Assembly (NCBI GenBank): GCA_963825585.1 | Contig: CAWGTX010000009.1 | Coordinates: 1 to 64,000, forward strand | Source of the DNA: JAOUGY01 sp963825585 | Lineage (GTDB): Bacteria; Actinomycetota; Acidimicrobiia; Spongiisociales; ZC4RG35 | Length of the DNA stretch: 64,000 bases | Reading direction: 5' to 3' | Shown: positions 51,530-60,370 of the stretch, piece by piece | Layout: every line of letters begins with the position of its first letter | Position numbering within the stretch: position 1 is the stretch's first letter | Position numbers and translations under genes: made by a program | Notes under the pieces: generated by a model | Databases searched by the model: none | What the model saw: the letters and a program-made list of their open reading frames with translations, nothing else | What the model was told of the DNA's origin: nothing

Positions 51530-52915
51530 TCAGGTCGCCGGCGTCAGGTGGAAGAGGCGTCGGCCTTCCAGTGCCATCTCCTCGACGATGTGGAAGCGGC
51601 CCGCCAGGTAGGAACGGAGGTGCTCCTCGGTGTAGTCGGCGTGCACCTCACCGCGTTTCTTGTTGGCCGTGAGCCGCTGCGACATGGGGTCGTCGATCGG
51701 CACCCATTCGAACACGGCGTCGGAGTGGAGCGAGGCGAGCCAGTCGATGACCGAGCCGAGCGGGAGGTTGGAACCGATGACCATGTGATGGATCACCGCC
51801 AGCATGAGGACGAGGTCGGGCGTGTCCCGACCGTCGAGGGCGGCGCGCTCGGCTCCCCGCCATCCCAGGCCGGGGGAGGGATCCGCCAGGTTCATGACCA
51901 GCGGCAGCACGTTCGACGGCCCGTTCTGGCGAAGTCGCCGGTAGACGGCCTCGATGGTTTCTTCGTCACCGTCGATGGCGACGACCGTGTCCGCCCCGCC
52001 GGCCACCGCCATCGAGAAGTGGGCGTCGTTGGCACCCAGGTCCCAGACCAGCTTCCGATGTCGGGCGCCGGCCACCTTGCGAACGAACGCCTCCTTGGGG
52101 CTGCGCTGGGTGGCGACATGGCTGCAATCGGCGTAGTCGCTCCAGGTGGAGGTCCCGGGGTCCCAGGTGGTCTTACCGATCACCTTCTTGAGTCGTCGTA
52201 CGTTGCCGAGGATGATCTGGGCGTTGAATCCGGCCGAGGACAGCTCCGAGCGGACGTTGCGGTCACTGCCGGTCATGGAACGTTCCGCCCTCGACTGTAG
52301 GGCGACGTCGGCGAGGACGCCCGGAGCCAGCGTGCGCCGACCGCGCAGGAACTGGCGGGCGGTCGGCGCCGGGATCCCGTCGAGTGATCCACGCAGCAGT
52401 GGCTGGAAGGGCACGTCGGCGTGTGCTCTCAACATCAGTGGATACAGGAACATCCGACAGAACTGGCGGTACCCGAGCCACGGCTCGCCCGGCTCGTAGG
52501 GGCCGAAGGACCCGACGTCGATGAACACAGGGGTGCTACCTCGGAACTGGATGTTGTAGGGGGTGGCGTCCTTGAGTGTCAGGCCGGACTCGAGGGACTC
52601 CTCGAGCAGGTCGAGGTGAAGCAACGCCGCGTCGCGCAGCATCGAGAAGGACCACTCGTAGGGGTAGCTCCAGAACGGGATCCGGGCGTGGCGGAGCAGG
52701 GTGACGTCGCCCTCGGTCAGTTCTTCGGTTTCGATCAAGCGGCCCGAGTCGACCCACTCCCGCAGGCGCGGGGAAGCGGCGAGGGCCCGCCACTGGACGA
52801 GACCCTCGGGAGAGAGTGTTCGGAGGACCTCTCCACCCCGGTGCAGCACGCGACTCGAAGGGTCGCGAAACGACCCCGGGTCATAGGCACCGTCGAGCGG
52901 TGTCGGATTGTCCAT
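51530..52915 (-). CDS. NoeA-like SAM-dependent methyltransferase
   Basis: 461 residues. N-terminal half (1-250) has the kinase-like/NoeA segment LKDATPYNIQFRGSTPVFID, VGSFGPYEPGEPWLGYRQFC. The C-terminal half is a Rossmann methyltransferase: KLVWDLGANDAHFSMAVA (motif I), TVVAIDGDEETIEAVYRR, and DLVLMLAVIHHMVIGSNLPL. This family is named after nodulation protein NoeA, thought to methylate sugar residues on a secreted glycan. Spacing of 2-5 bp with the sulfatase and small membrane protein genes argues for one operon working on a surface polysaccharide. Confidence 0.85.
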   Translation of the reverse strand: MDNPTPLDGAYDPGSFRDPSSRVLHRGGEVLRTLSPEGLVQWRALAASPRLREWVDSGRLIETEELTEGDVTLLRHARIPFWSYPYEWSFSMLRDAALLHLDLLEESLESGLTLKDATPYNIQFRGSTPVFIDVGSFGPYEPGEPWLGYRQFCRMFLYPLMLRAHADVPFQPLLRGSLDGIPAPTARQFLRGRRTLAPGVLADVALQSRAERSMTGSDRNVRSELSSAGFNAQIILGNVRRLKKVIGKTTWDPGTSTWSDYADCSHVATQRSPKEAFVRKVAGARHRKLVWDLGANDAHFSMAVAGGADTVVAIDGDEETIEAVYRRLRQNGPSNVLPLVMNLADPSPGLGWRGAERAALDGRDTPDLVLMLAVIHHMVIGSNLPLGSVIDWLASLHSDAVFEWVPIDDPMSQRLTANKKRGEVHADYTEEHLRSYLAGRFHIVEEMALEGRRLFHLTPAT

Positions 52916-52920
52916 CGAGA

Positions 52921-53127
52921 TCAGGACTCGGTGGTCTGCTCCGCCGGCGTAGGTGTCACCTCGGCCGTCGGCGTTGCGGGCGACTCGTTCTTCTTGGACC
53001 GCACGAAGAATCTCCTCCCGGAGGTCTTCAGGAAGACAGCCAGCCCGGCTGCGCCTCCCAGGACGGTCTGGATGATGAGGCTTCCGGTCCCGGCGTCGAG
53101 ATATGCCAGATTGTTTGCCAGATTCAT
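52921..53127 (-). CDS. small YLDxGTGS membrane protein
   Basis: 68 residues. MNLANNLAYLDAGTGSLIIQ, then TVLGGAAGLAVFLKTS, and a polar Thr/Pro-rich tail. The AYLDPGTGSxxxQ motif plus one membrane helix marks a small family often found beside glycan-modifying membrane enzymes. First gene of the run with the NoeA-like enzyme and the sulfatase, so probably their partner. Motif Pro is Ala here. The start follows the hairpin at 53228 by about 100 bp, leaving room for a promoter. Confidence 0.8.
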   Translation of the reverse strand: MNLANNLAYLDAGTGSLIIQTVLGGAAGLAVFLKTSGRRFFVRSKKNESPATPTAEVTPTPAEQTTES

Positions 53128-53227
53128 GTCAGAGTCATTTCGTTTGTCCCCTGTTTCGGACGGTCCCTGACGGGCCGTGAACGCGAGATTATCGGGTCAT
53201 GAGCGGTACCTGGCCGGAAAACGAACA

Positions 53228-53259
53228 AATGGGGCCCGGCGACGTCGCCGGGCCCCATT
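53228..53259 (-). terminator. perfect 32-bp palindrome, terminator of the fasciclin gene
   Basis: AATGGGGCCCGGCGAC (53228-53243) is followed directly by its exact reverse complement (53244-53259). On the minus strand it is followed by a T-rich run (TGTTCGTTTTCC), the mark of a factor-independent terminator 40 bp after the fasciclin stop codon at 53299. Confidence 0.9.
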
Positions 53260-53298
53260 CGATTCGATGCCTGAAAGGAGCGGTACACCCCTTCGATG

Positions 53299-53853
53299 TC
53301 AGCTCGTGGGAGGAAGGAGCACGGCATCGATGACATGGATGACGCCGTTCGACGCCTCGATGTCGGTGGCGGTCACATTCGCCTCGTTCACCATCACGGC
53401 GTCGCCGTCGACGGTGATGGCGATGTCGGAGCCCTGGGCGGTGGTGGCGCTCTCCAGCCCGACCACGTCGGCGGCCATGACCTTGCCGGGGACGACGTGG
53501 TAGAGGAGGATGTCGGCCAGTGCCTCGGGATCGGCCAGCAACGCGTCGAGCGTCCCCTCTTCCAGGGCGGCGAACGCCTCGTCGGTGGGAGCGAACACGG
53601 TGTAGGGACCTTCGCCGGTGAGCGTCTCCACCAGGCCGGCAGCCTCGGCAGCGGCGAGCAGGGTGGTGAACGAACCGGCCTCGGCGGCCACTTCGACGAT
53701 GTTCATCTCGACCATGGCCATGGTGGTCTCGACGGTCTCGGCAACCGTGGTCTCCGGGGTTTCGGCGACGGTCGTTTCGGCGGCGTCCTCGCCGCCGCAT
53801 GCGGCCAGTGTCAGGGTCAGTGCCGCGGCGAGCGCGATCGATCGTGTTTTCAT
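53299..53853 (-). CDS. fasciclin-domain lipoprotein
   Basis: 184 residues. Lipoprotein signal TRSIALAAALTLTLAACGGE (lipobox LAAC), a Glu/Thr-rich spacer (ETTVAETPETTVAETVETT), then one fasciclin (FAS1) domain: GSFTTLLAAAEAAGLVETLT, GPYTVFAPTDEAFAAL (motif H1), ILLYHVVPGKVMAADVV (YH motif) and NGVIHVIDAVLLPP (H2). FAS1 lipoproteins mediate adhesion or sit on the cell surface. A strong terminator follows. It is divergent from metY, with 106 bp between. Confidence 0.94.
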   Translation of the reverse strand: MKTRSIALAAALTLTLAACGGEDAAETTVAETPETTVAETVETTMAMVEMNIVEVAAEAGSFTTLLAAAEAAGLVETLTGEGPYTVFAPTDEAFAALEEGTLDALLADPEALADILLYHVVPGKVMAADVVGLESATTAQGSDIAITVDGDAVMVNEANVTATDIEASNGVIHVIDAVLLPPTS

Positions 53854-53959
53854 CAGTGGTATCTCCTGTGGAGGTATCGGAGTGCGACGGCTGTCACCGT
53901 CGTCTGGGTATATACGAAGCCGTGGGGCGGGCGGATGAACCCCGCTCTACGATTGCCAC

Positions 53960-55255
53960 ATGGTGAAGCCAGACCGCCCCGGGTTCGACACGATGACCAT
54001 CCACGCCGGGGCACGACCCGATCCCACCACCGGGGCCAGGGTCACGCCCGTGTACCGGTCGGCGTCCTTCGTCTTCGACGACACCGCTCACGCCGCTGCG
54101 CTGTTCAACCTCGAGGTCCCCGGCCACATCTACTCGCGCATCTCCAACCCCACGGTTGCAGTGTTCGAGGAGCGCATGGCGGCGCTGGAGGGCGGCGTCG
54201 GTGCCGTGGCGACCGCCTCCGGACAGGCTGCGCTGCACCTGGCGATCGTGACACTGATGGGGGAGGGCGGCCACATCGTCAGCTCCTCGGCGCTGTACGG
54301 CGGAACTGTGAACCTGCTCATGCACACCCTCCCCCGCTTCGGGATCACCACCACCTTCGTGGACCCCCGAGACCATGACGGGTTGAAAGCGGCCGTTCGC
54401 CCCGAGACCCGACTCCTGATCGCCGAGACCGTCGGCAACCCCACCATGGTGGTGCTCGACATCCCGGCCGTCGCCGCCATCGCCCACGCCGCCCGGATCC
54501 CACTCCTCATCGACAACACCTTCGCCAGCCCCTACCTGTGTCGGCCGTTCGAATGGGGTGCCGACCTGGTCTTCCACTCGGCCACGAAGTTCATCTGCGG
54601 TCATGGAACCGTCGTCGGCGGGGTGCTGGTCGACAGTGGTCGGTTCGACTGGGAGTCGTCCGGTCGGTTCCCGACGCTCACGGAGCCGTATGCGGCCTAT
54701 CACGACATCGACTTCTCCGATGAGTTCGGTCCGGCGGCGTTCGTGGCGCGGGCACGTTCGGAAGGGTTGCGTGACTTCGGGGCCTCCATGGGCCCCGACA
54801 CGGCCTCGCAGATGATCCAGGGCCTCGAGACACTGCACGTGCGTATGGAACGCCATGTCACCAACACTCGCCGGGTGGTCGAGTTCCTGGCGGCATCCGA
54901 TGCCGTCGACTGGGTGTCCTATCCCGAGCTGGCGTCACATCCGGACTGCGACCTGGCCGAGCGTCTCCTGCCCAGGGGCGCCGGGGCGATCTTTTCGTTC
55001 GGGATCAAGGGCGGACGAGAGGCTGGAAGGAGGTTCATCGAGTCGATGGAGCTGTTCTCCCACCTCGCCAACGTGGGTGATCTCCGGTCACTCGTGATCC
55101 ATCCGGGTTCCACCACCCACCAGCAGATGACGGACCAACAACTCCGGGAGGCGGGCATCGGCGAGGAGATGATCCGGGTCTCGGTGGGGCTCGAGGACCC
55201 CGACGACCTGATCGCCGACCTCAACCGGGGCCTGCGGGCCTCCCAGCGGAGCTGA
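53960..55255 (+). CDS. metY: O-acetylhomoserine sulfhydrylase (Cys/Met metabolism PLP enzyme)
   Basis: 431 residues. Cys/Met metabolism fold: IHAGARPDPTTGARVTPVYR (family start TIHxG...Q/R), IYSRISNPTVAVFEERMAAL, VATASGQAALHLAIVTLMGE, IDNTFASPYLCRPFEWGADL, and the PLP Lys in LVFHSATKFICGHGTVVGG. The spacing and length (431, not 380-400) fit the MetY type rather than MetB or methionine gamma-lyase. metX downstream makes its substrate O-acetylhomoserine, which supports the name. No riboswitch is seen in its 106-bp upstream region; a TATATAC near 53911 could be a -10 box. Confidence 0.88.
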   Translation: MVKPDRPGFDTMTIHAGARPDPTTGARVTPVYRSASFVFDDTAHAAALFNLEVPGHIYSRISNPTVAVFEERMAALEGGVGAVATASGQAALHLAIVTLMGEGGHIVSSSALYGGTVNLLMHTLPRFGITTTFVDPRDHDGLKAAVRPETRLLIAETVGNPTMVVLDIPAVAAIAHAARIPLLIDNTFASPYLCRPFEWGADLVFHSATKFICGHGTVVGGVLVDSGRFDWESSGRFPTLTEPYAAYHDIDFSDEFGPAAFVARARSEGLRDFGASMGPDTASQMIQGLETLHVRMERHVTNTRRVVEFLAASDAVDWVSYPELASHPDCDLAERLLPRGAGAIFSFGIKGGREAGRRFIESMELFSHLANVGDLRSLVIHPGSTTHQQMTDQQLREAGIGEEMIRVSVGLEDPDDLIADLNRGLRASQRS

Positions 55256-55284
55256 CATGGAAACCAGCATCGACGGTCGCGGAT

Positions 55285-56067
55285 GTGTTCGTGCACACGG
55301 GTGGGGTGGATTTCGATCCGACCGGTCCGGTGGTCGTGCTCATCCACGGTGCCGGACAGGATCACTCACACTTCCGCTTCCACACTCGCGCCCTCGCCCA
55401 CGGCGGAATCGGGGTCCTGGCGGTGGACCTCCCCGGGCATGGACGCAGCGTCGGCCCCGTCCTGGAGTCGGTACCCGAGATGGCCGCCTGGGTGGTCCGG
55501 CTGCTCGATGCGGTGGGAGTCGCCCGTGCGGTCGTGGTTGGGCACTCGATGGGATCGCTGGTCGCCATCGAGACGGCGGCGGGCCATCCCGAGCGTGTGG
55601 CGGGGATCGTGCTAACCGGTTCGGCCGGAGCGATGGCCGTGCACCCCGATCTGCAGGACGCCGCCAATCGGGGTCATCATCTCGCCGTCGAGCTCATCTC
55701 CGGTTGGGTCCACACCGGCGCCGATCGGTTCGGGCATCACCCCCAGCCCGGAACATGGACGAGAGGGCTCACGGAGCGTCTGGCGGAACGAGAGCTCGAC
55801 CGCTCCCTCGGCCTCGATCTGGCGGCGTGCTCCTCGTTCGCGGCGGCCGAGCGGGCGGCCGACGTGACGGTTCCCGTCACCGTGGTGATCGGGTTGGCCG
55901 ATGTCATGGCCAACCCGCGAGCTGCGAGAGGGCTGGTGGACGCCATCGGGGATGCCGAAGTGGTCGAGCTTCCGGGTTCGGGTCACAACATGGTCATGGA
56001 TCATCCAGCCGAGGTTCGGGCAGCCATTCTCGAGCGGGTCAGAGCCGGCTTTGGTCGACCGGACTGA
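55285..56067 (+). CDS. alpha/beta-fold hydrolase in the metY-metX cluster
   Basis: 260 residues from a GTG at 55285. VVVLIHGAGQDHSHFRFHTR (oxyanion loop), VLAVDLPGHGRSVGPV, nucleophile elbow AVVVGHSMGSLVAIETA (GHSMG), acid in VIGLADVMANP and His in LPGSGHNMVMDHP. A compact member of the family; substrate unknown. It begins 30 bp after metY and ends before the SAM riboswitch. Relatives commonly sit next to metY in actinobacteria, but a role in sulfur metabolism is not shown. Confidence 0.85.
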   Translation: MFVHTGGVDFDPTGPVVVLIHGAGQDHSHFRFHTRALAHGGIGVLAVDLPGHGRSVGPVLESVPEMAAWVVRLLDAVGVARAVVVGHSMGSLVAIETAAGHPERVAGIVLTGSAGAMAVHPDLQDAANRGHHLAVELISGWVHTGADRFGHHPQPGTWTRGLTERLAERELDRSLGLDLAACSSFAAAERAADVTVPVTVVIGLADVMANPRAARGLVDAIGDAEVVELPGSGHNMVMDHPAEVRAAILERVRAGFGRPD

Positions 56068-56314
56068 CGGTCGTTCAGCCGTGTCGTGAGCGACCTGTCC
56101 CGCCCGGCGTACCTGCAGTGCCTCGTCAACCTCGCCGAAGGCAGGGCGACCGAGGACACCGAGATCAACACCCACGAGATGAAGGGGCCGGCCCCTGTGG
56201 GGCGTGTCCGATGGGACGCCGACCCCGACCGTGAGCGCCGACTCCGGGGACGCAGCGGCATGGCGATGAGATGCCACTTGCCCGATCGCCCGGCGTTCTG
56301 CCACACTCCAAGGA

Positions 56315-56415
56315 CGCGCTCATCCAGAGCGGGCGAGGGAACAGGCCCTACGACTCCGCGGCAACCGATCGGCGGCAACGTCGGCACGGTGCCAATGCCT
56401 GACACGATGAGATGC
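56315..56415 (+). ncRNA. SAM riboswitch (SAM-I / S-box type) upstream of metX
   Basis: Conserved core in order: CTCATCCAGAG (5' side of P1 plus the AGAG), GGGCGAGGGA with ACAGGCCCT, CGCGGCAACC, then CACGGTGCCAATGCCTG and the closing GATGAG (56406-56411) that pairs with CTCATC (56319-56324). These blocks and spacings match S-box RNAs. It lies 57 bp before the metX start. The expression platform contains CGGGACGTCCCG and a purine-rich ribosome site, so I infer control of translation or termination by S-adenosylmethionine. Confidence 0.88.
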
Positions 56416-56471
56416 CGACGGCGGGACGTCCCGTTCGCGGCGCTGAGCGCGCACGACGGACGGGAGAAGGA

Positions 56472-57629
56472 ATGCACGCCGTTGGTTCGGTAGGTCGAGT
56501 GGAGACCCGCCATTTCGCCCTCGATGGTGAGTACGTGACGCACCGTGGAGACATCATCCCCTCCGTGACGCTCGCCTACGAGATGTACGGAGAACTGTCC
56601 GCCGAGCGGGACAACGCCATCCTCGTGTTCCATGCCCTGACCGGGTCCCAGCATGCCGCCGGTGTCAACCGGGCCGTCGAGGCGATCGACGGACGGTGGA
56701 CCGGTGAGATGCACCAGGGATGGTGGGACGATTTCGTCGGACCCGGTCGTGCGATCGACACCGATCGCTTCGCCGTCATCTGCGTCAACTATCTGGGAGG
56801 CTGCTACGGCTCGACAGGGCCGGCTTCCCTCGATCCGTCCACCGGTCGCCCCTGGGGCTCCAGATTCCCCGCCGTCGCCCTCGTCGACATCGTCGATTCC
56901 CAGGTTCGGTTGCTCGAGGCGCTCGGCATCGAACGACTGCACGCCGTGATCGGCGGTTCGGTGGGAGGGCTCATGTGCGCCGTCCTCGCCACCAAATATC
57001 CGAATCTGGTCGAAACGGTCGTTCCTCTGGCGGCCGGGTTCGAGGTCACCAGCCTCCAAGTTCTGCACAACTTCGAGCAGATGTTCGCCATCGTCGCCGA
57101 CCCTGCATTCGACAACGGTGACTACTACCCCGGGCCGGGACCTCGGCTGGGGCTGGCCCTGGCGCGGATGATCGGTCACAAGACCTTCGTGAGCCTGGAC
57201 GCTCTCCGCGAGCGGGCCCGCAGCGAGATCGTTCGGCGTGAGAACCTGGGGGGGTACCAGGTGGGTCACCCGCTCGAGTCGTACATGCTCCATCACGGCC
57301 AGAAGTTCGTGGACCGTTTCGATGCCAACTCGTACCTGCGGATCATGGCGATGTGGCAGCAGTTCGACCTGGTGGGCGAGGTCGGAGTGGGTGGAGAGAC
57401 GCTCCCCGACCTCCTGGCGCGGTGCCTTCATCAACGCTGGCACGTCTTCAGCATCGACTCGGATGTCTGCTTCTACCCCGACGAACAGGAGCACATGGCC
57501 GCAACGCTCAAGGCGGCAGGGGTTCCGGTCCGTCGCTTCACCGTGCACTCCGACAAGGGCCACGACTCGTTCCTGACCGAGCCCGAGCTGTTCACGGCGC
57601 TGCTTCGTGACGCGCTCGACGAGCATTGA
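56472..57629 (+). CDS. metX: homoserine O-acetyltransferase
   Basis: 385 residues from the ATG at 56472, preceded by GGGAGAAGGA. MetX landmarks: LAYEMYGELSAERDNAILVF, HALTGSQHAAG, VICVNYLGGCYGSTGPASLD, the nucleophile Ser in AVIGGSVGGLMCAVLA, and the catalytic Asp-His in FSIDSDVCFYP and HSDKGHDSFLTE. Acetylates homoserine for the sulfhydrylase encoded by metY. Controlled by the SAM riboswitch directly upstream. Its last 38 bp overlap the 3' end of the opposite-strand membrane protein gene. Confidence 0.95.
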   Translation: MHAVGSVGRVETRHFALDGEYVTHRGDIIPSVTLAYEMYGELSAERDNAILVFHALTGSQHAAGVNRAVEAIDGRWTGEMHQGWWDDFVGPGRAIDTDRFAVICVNYLGGCYGSTGPASLDPSTGRPWGSRFPAVALVDIVDSQVRLLEALGIERLHAVIGGSVGGLMCAVLATKYPNLVETVVPLAAGFEVTSLQVLHNFEQMFAIVADPAFDNGDYYPGPGPRLGLALARMIGHKTFVSLDALRERARSEIVRRENLGGYQVGHPLESYMLHHGQKFVDRFDANSYLRIMAMWQQFDLVGEVGVGGETLPDLLARCLHQRWHVFSIDSDVCFYPDEQEHMAATLKAAGVPVRRFTVHSDKGHDSFLTEPELFTALLRDALDEH

Positions 57630-59064
57630 GAGACTCGGAGGCCCCGACATCGCCGTCGTCGGAGAGCTCCCCGGAGGCGTGGGCGTTCAAGGCAACGTAG
57701 GCGATCGCTACCAGGAACACATGCGCCAACACCCGGTTGCCCGAGTCGCCCGTGCCCACTCTGTACGCTCCCTCGCGGATGTAGGGGAGCAGCCAGAACA
57801 GCACTCCGTATCCGGCGAGGGGGATGATGAAGATCCTGTCGGAGTCGAACCCGTTCGACAGCATGGCGGCGATCGTCAGGGCTCCCAGCACGATCCAGGA
57901 CACGCCCCAGAATCCCTGCCCGACGAGGTTGATGCTGGTGGCCGACACGGACGCTTCGAGGACCTGAGGATCATTTCGAACCTCCATCAGCAGCAGCACC
58001 GTCAAGGCCAGCACCGACGTCCACGGAATCCACTGGGCGAGGCGACGCACGGTTCCGTCACCCGAGATCGCCGCCACCGCCGCCAGCCCCACGCCGATGA
58101 GCAGCCCTCCACTCACGGGGTCTGTCGGATCCAGCGAGCGCTCACCCGGGGCCCGGGACCACAAACCCACCCCGAACCACAGGAACGCCATCAGAGACGT
58201 GGGGGCAACGGCCAGCACTCGTTCCAGCGGTCGGCGCTCGACCGCACTGATCAGCGGGAGCAGGCCCAGTGCCGCCAACACGATGCCTTCGGGTCGCGCC
58301 GCCACGATCACTGCCGCCGACAGCGCCACCGGGAGCAGCCAACCGGAGTAGCGCTGCGCCAGGAACGATCCGGCGACCACCACCAGCATGGCGGCCATGA
58401 CAGGCCCGTGTGAGTTGACGTAGAAGGCGTCGTAGACGGCCCGATTCGTGGATCCGACGAACGCGGTGACCACGGTCAGCGACACCCAGATCCGGCTCCG
58501 GCTCACTCCCTGATCGACGAGCGCTGTCCACAGCACCACCGCCAGCGTGGCGAAGCCGCCGATCGTGAGCACGCCGGTTGCCACGGCTGCATACGGTCGG
58601 CCGTCGAACGAGCCCAGCGTCTGGATGATGGCCGTCGTGAGACCGCGTTTGACCATGGTGGTCGGATCGACGACGTCGAACCCGCCCGGCTCCGTCAGCA
58701 TGTCCGCCAGGGCGATGTACTGAAGCGAGTCCGGGGTGAGACGCGTCGGCGAGAACGTGAGTGCGATGGCGGCGACCGCGACCACCCCGATCACGGCCAT
58801 CCCGACTGCTGCCAGCGTCCGGCGATCGGGCCGCCGCTGACGGCTCACGGCGATGGCTCCCAGGATGAGGACGGTCGCACCGGCGGTGGCGGTCGGAGCC
58901 ATGTAGCCGGCCGTGAGCACGAGCACAGACCCAATCAACACGTACGACGAGATCCCGACCGTCGGGCCGAGCGAAGCCAATGCGAGCCATCGCAGGCGGG
59001 TGAACGCCCCGAGGCACAGGATGCCGGCGATCGACATGAGCAGCAGCGCCGCCGTCTCTGTCAT
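57592..59064 (-). CDS. polytopic membrane protein, glycosyltransferase-like
   Basis: 490 residues with about 12 hydrophobic helices. The first luminal loop has SPTRLTPDSLQYIALADMLT, a Tyr/Asp-containing loop reminiscent of GT-C (arabinosyl/mannosyl) transferases (usually DD/DE near residue 100; here DSLQY). Later loops carry AVYDAFYVNSHGPVMAAMLV. No cytoplasmic domain. A GT-C-like polyprenyl-sugar-dependent transferase is plausible but unproven. The ATG at 59064 overlaps the stop of the upstream gene by 4 bp. Confidence 0.65.
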   Translation of the reverse strand: MTETAALLLMSIAGILCLGAFTRLRWLALASLGPTVGISSYVLIGSVLVLTAGYMAPTATAGATVLILGAIAVSRQRRPDRRTLAAVGMAVIGVVAVAAIALTFSPTRLTPDSLQYIALADMLTEPGGFDVVDPTTMVKRGLTTAIIQTLGSFDGRPYAAVATGVLTIGGFATLAVVLWTALVDQGVSRSRIWVSLTVVTAFVGSTNRAVYDAFYVNSHGPVMAAMLVVVAGSFLAQRYSGWLLPVALSAAVIVAARPEGIVLAALGLLPLISAVERRPLERVLAVAPTSLMAFLWFGVGLWSRAPGERSLDPTDPVSGGLLIGVGLAAVAAISGDGTVRRLAQWIPWTSVLALTVLLLMEVRNDPQVLEASVSATSINLVGQGFWGVSWIVLGALTIAAMLSNGFDSDRIFIIPLAGYGVLFWLLPYIREGAYRVGTGDSGNRVLAHVFLVAIAYVALNAHASGELSDDGDVGASESLNARRARHEAAP

Positions 59065-59552
59065 GGTGCGATCAGCTCGTTCAACCTGCGCTCGCCCACT
59101 GCGAACAGTGTTCCATCGGTTTGGACGAGCCTGATCCGGACCTCGGACGGATCGGGAGCGACGACGACGTACTCCAGCAACGGTCCGTCGTCGCCGAGGC
59201 GGGTGACTCCTTCGGACCCCTCGAGTGACAGAAGGACTGCAGGGTCCAGCATCTCGTCGGGTTGGTCCTCGATCAGGTGCATGTCGGCGATCCCGTCGAC
59301 CAGAATCGGATCGACCGTCTCCCGGTCGACCACCAGGGTCCTCCCGGCGGCGACCTCATTCAGATCCAGATAGAACCCGAACTGCTCTTCGAGGCTCCGC
59401 TGCTCGGTCTCGACCAGATGGGGAAGAGCGGGGTCGGCGTGGGGCCGGAAAGGAAACGACGTCGGAGGCGTGTCGACGAGAAAGAGCACGTTGGCGAGTG
59501 TTGCGAAGCCCAGCGCCGCCACGAAGAGGGTGCGACTCCGCGATGACGTCAT
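59061..59552 (-). CDS. small membrane-anchored protein of unknown function
   Basis: 163 residues from the ATG at 59552. One N-terminal helix (TLFVAALGFATLANVLFLV) then an extracytoplasmic domain of about 130 residues (ETEQRSLEEQFGFYLDLNEV, PLLEYVVVAPDPSEVRIRLV). No recognised family. ATGA overlaps with both the gene before it (59549) and the one after (59064) place it in a coupled run. It may be an accessory subunit to the membrane transferase encoded next to it. Confidence 0.7.
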   Translation of the reverse strand: MTSSRSRTLFVAALGFATLANVLFLVDTPPTSFPFRPHADPALPHLVETEQRSLEEQFGFYLDLNEVAAGRTLVVDRETVDPILVDGIADMHLIEDQPDEMLDPAVLLSLEGSEGVTRLGDDGPLLEYVVVAPDPSEVRIRLVQTDGTLFAVGERRLNELIAP

Positions 59553-60328
59553 GAAACACCGGGCGTCCGACCGATCCCGGGCGGGCCGGCGAACACCTGG
59601 GCGATGTCCATCCACTCCCGTGCGATCGTTCCTTCGCACACCAGATGGGTGTCGGAGAGGTGACGACGTTGGGCGATGACCATGCAGAAGTCCTCCACCG
59701 GGCCGGTGACCGAGTCGTCGCACTCGTCGTTCCACACCCGCAGATTGCCGGTGACACCCCGCAGGGCCACCCGTACCTTGGTGGCCGGAGCCGGGAAGCC
59801 TCGGTTCTCGAAGGAGAACCGGAAGGTACGGACGCCGAGGTCGGCGACGCGGAAGAGCCGATCGGTGGGTTGCCGGCGAATGCCGAGCGCGTCGGCCACG
59901 TCCAGCCCGTGTGCCCAGGTCTCCATCAGCCGGGCCACCACGAAGCTGGCGGCCCGCATGGGCGGTCCGTACCAGGGGAGGCGGTCCTCGGGGTCGCACG
60001 CGGCGAGCGCGTCGAGGAGTTCGGAGCGGGCCAGGCGCCACCACGCCACCAGGTCGGCCGGGCTCCCGGCGCGCCCCCGCTCGATGTGTTGTCCCATGTA
60101 GGCGTCGATCCCGATCTCGGCGATCGAATTCATGTCGGCCATGAATGCCTCTGCGTCACGGGCGGCGAGCGCTGCCTTCTCGTCGAAGAACGCCAGATGG
60201 CCGATCTGATCGCGCACCGTCCACGGCTCGGCGGGCGTCAGGACGTTCCACTGGTCCTCATCCAGTTCCGAGACGAGAGCATCGAGTTCGGTCTGCTCTG
60301 CGGACAGGTCGGCGAGGATGGCCTTCAT
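59549..60328 (-). CDS. TIGR03084-family protein (DinB/mycothiol-dependent isomerase-like)
   Basis: 259 residues from the ATG at 60328 (ATG at 60337 adds three). N-terminal four-helix bundle with metal-site motif: PAEPWTVRDQIGHLAFFDEK (His of the triad), RLMETWAHGLDVADALGI (HxxD), followed by a C-terminal SCP2-like sheet (FCMVIAQRRHLSDTHLVCEG). The family is restricted mainly to actinobacteria and may use mycothiol. Function unknown. It follows the dehydrogenase gene on the same strand by 42 bp. Confidence 0.88.
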   Translation of the reverse strand: MKAILADLSAEQTELDALVSELDEDQWNVLTPAEPWTVRDQIGHLAFFDEKAALAARDAEAFMADMNSIAEIGIDAYMGQHIERGRAGSPADLVAWWRLARSELLDALAACDPEDRLPWYGPPMRAASFVVARLMETWAHGLDVADALGIRRQPTDRLFRVADLGVRTFRFSFENRGFPAPATKVRVALRGVTGNLRVWNDECDDSVTGPVEDFCMVIAQRRHLSDTHLVCEGTIAREWMDIAQVFAGPPGIGRTPGVS

Positions 60329-60370
60329 CGGGAGCAACGCTAGCCACCGGTGCGTCTGGCGCGGTGTTGT

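Noticed and set aside
53854..53959. Possible second SAM riboswitch before metY
   Set aside because: Only 106 bp and none of the S-box core blocks (GAGGGA, GGCAACC, GTGCCAA) is present.
56086..56493. 135-residue plus-strand frame between the hydrolase and metX
   Set aside because: It covers the SAM riboswitch and has no domain, so it is better explained as a leader region.
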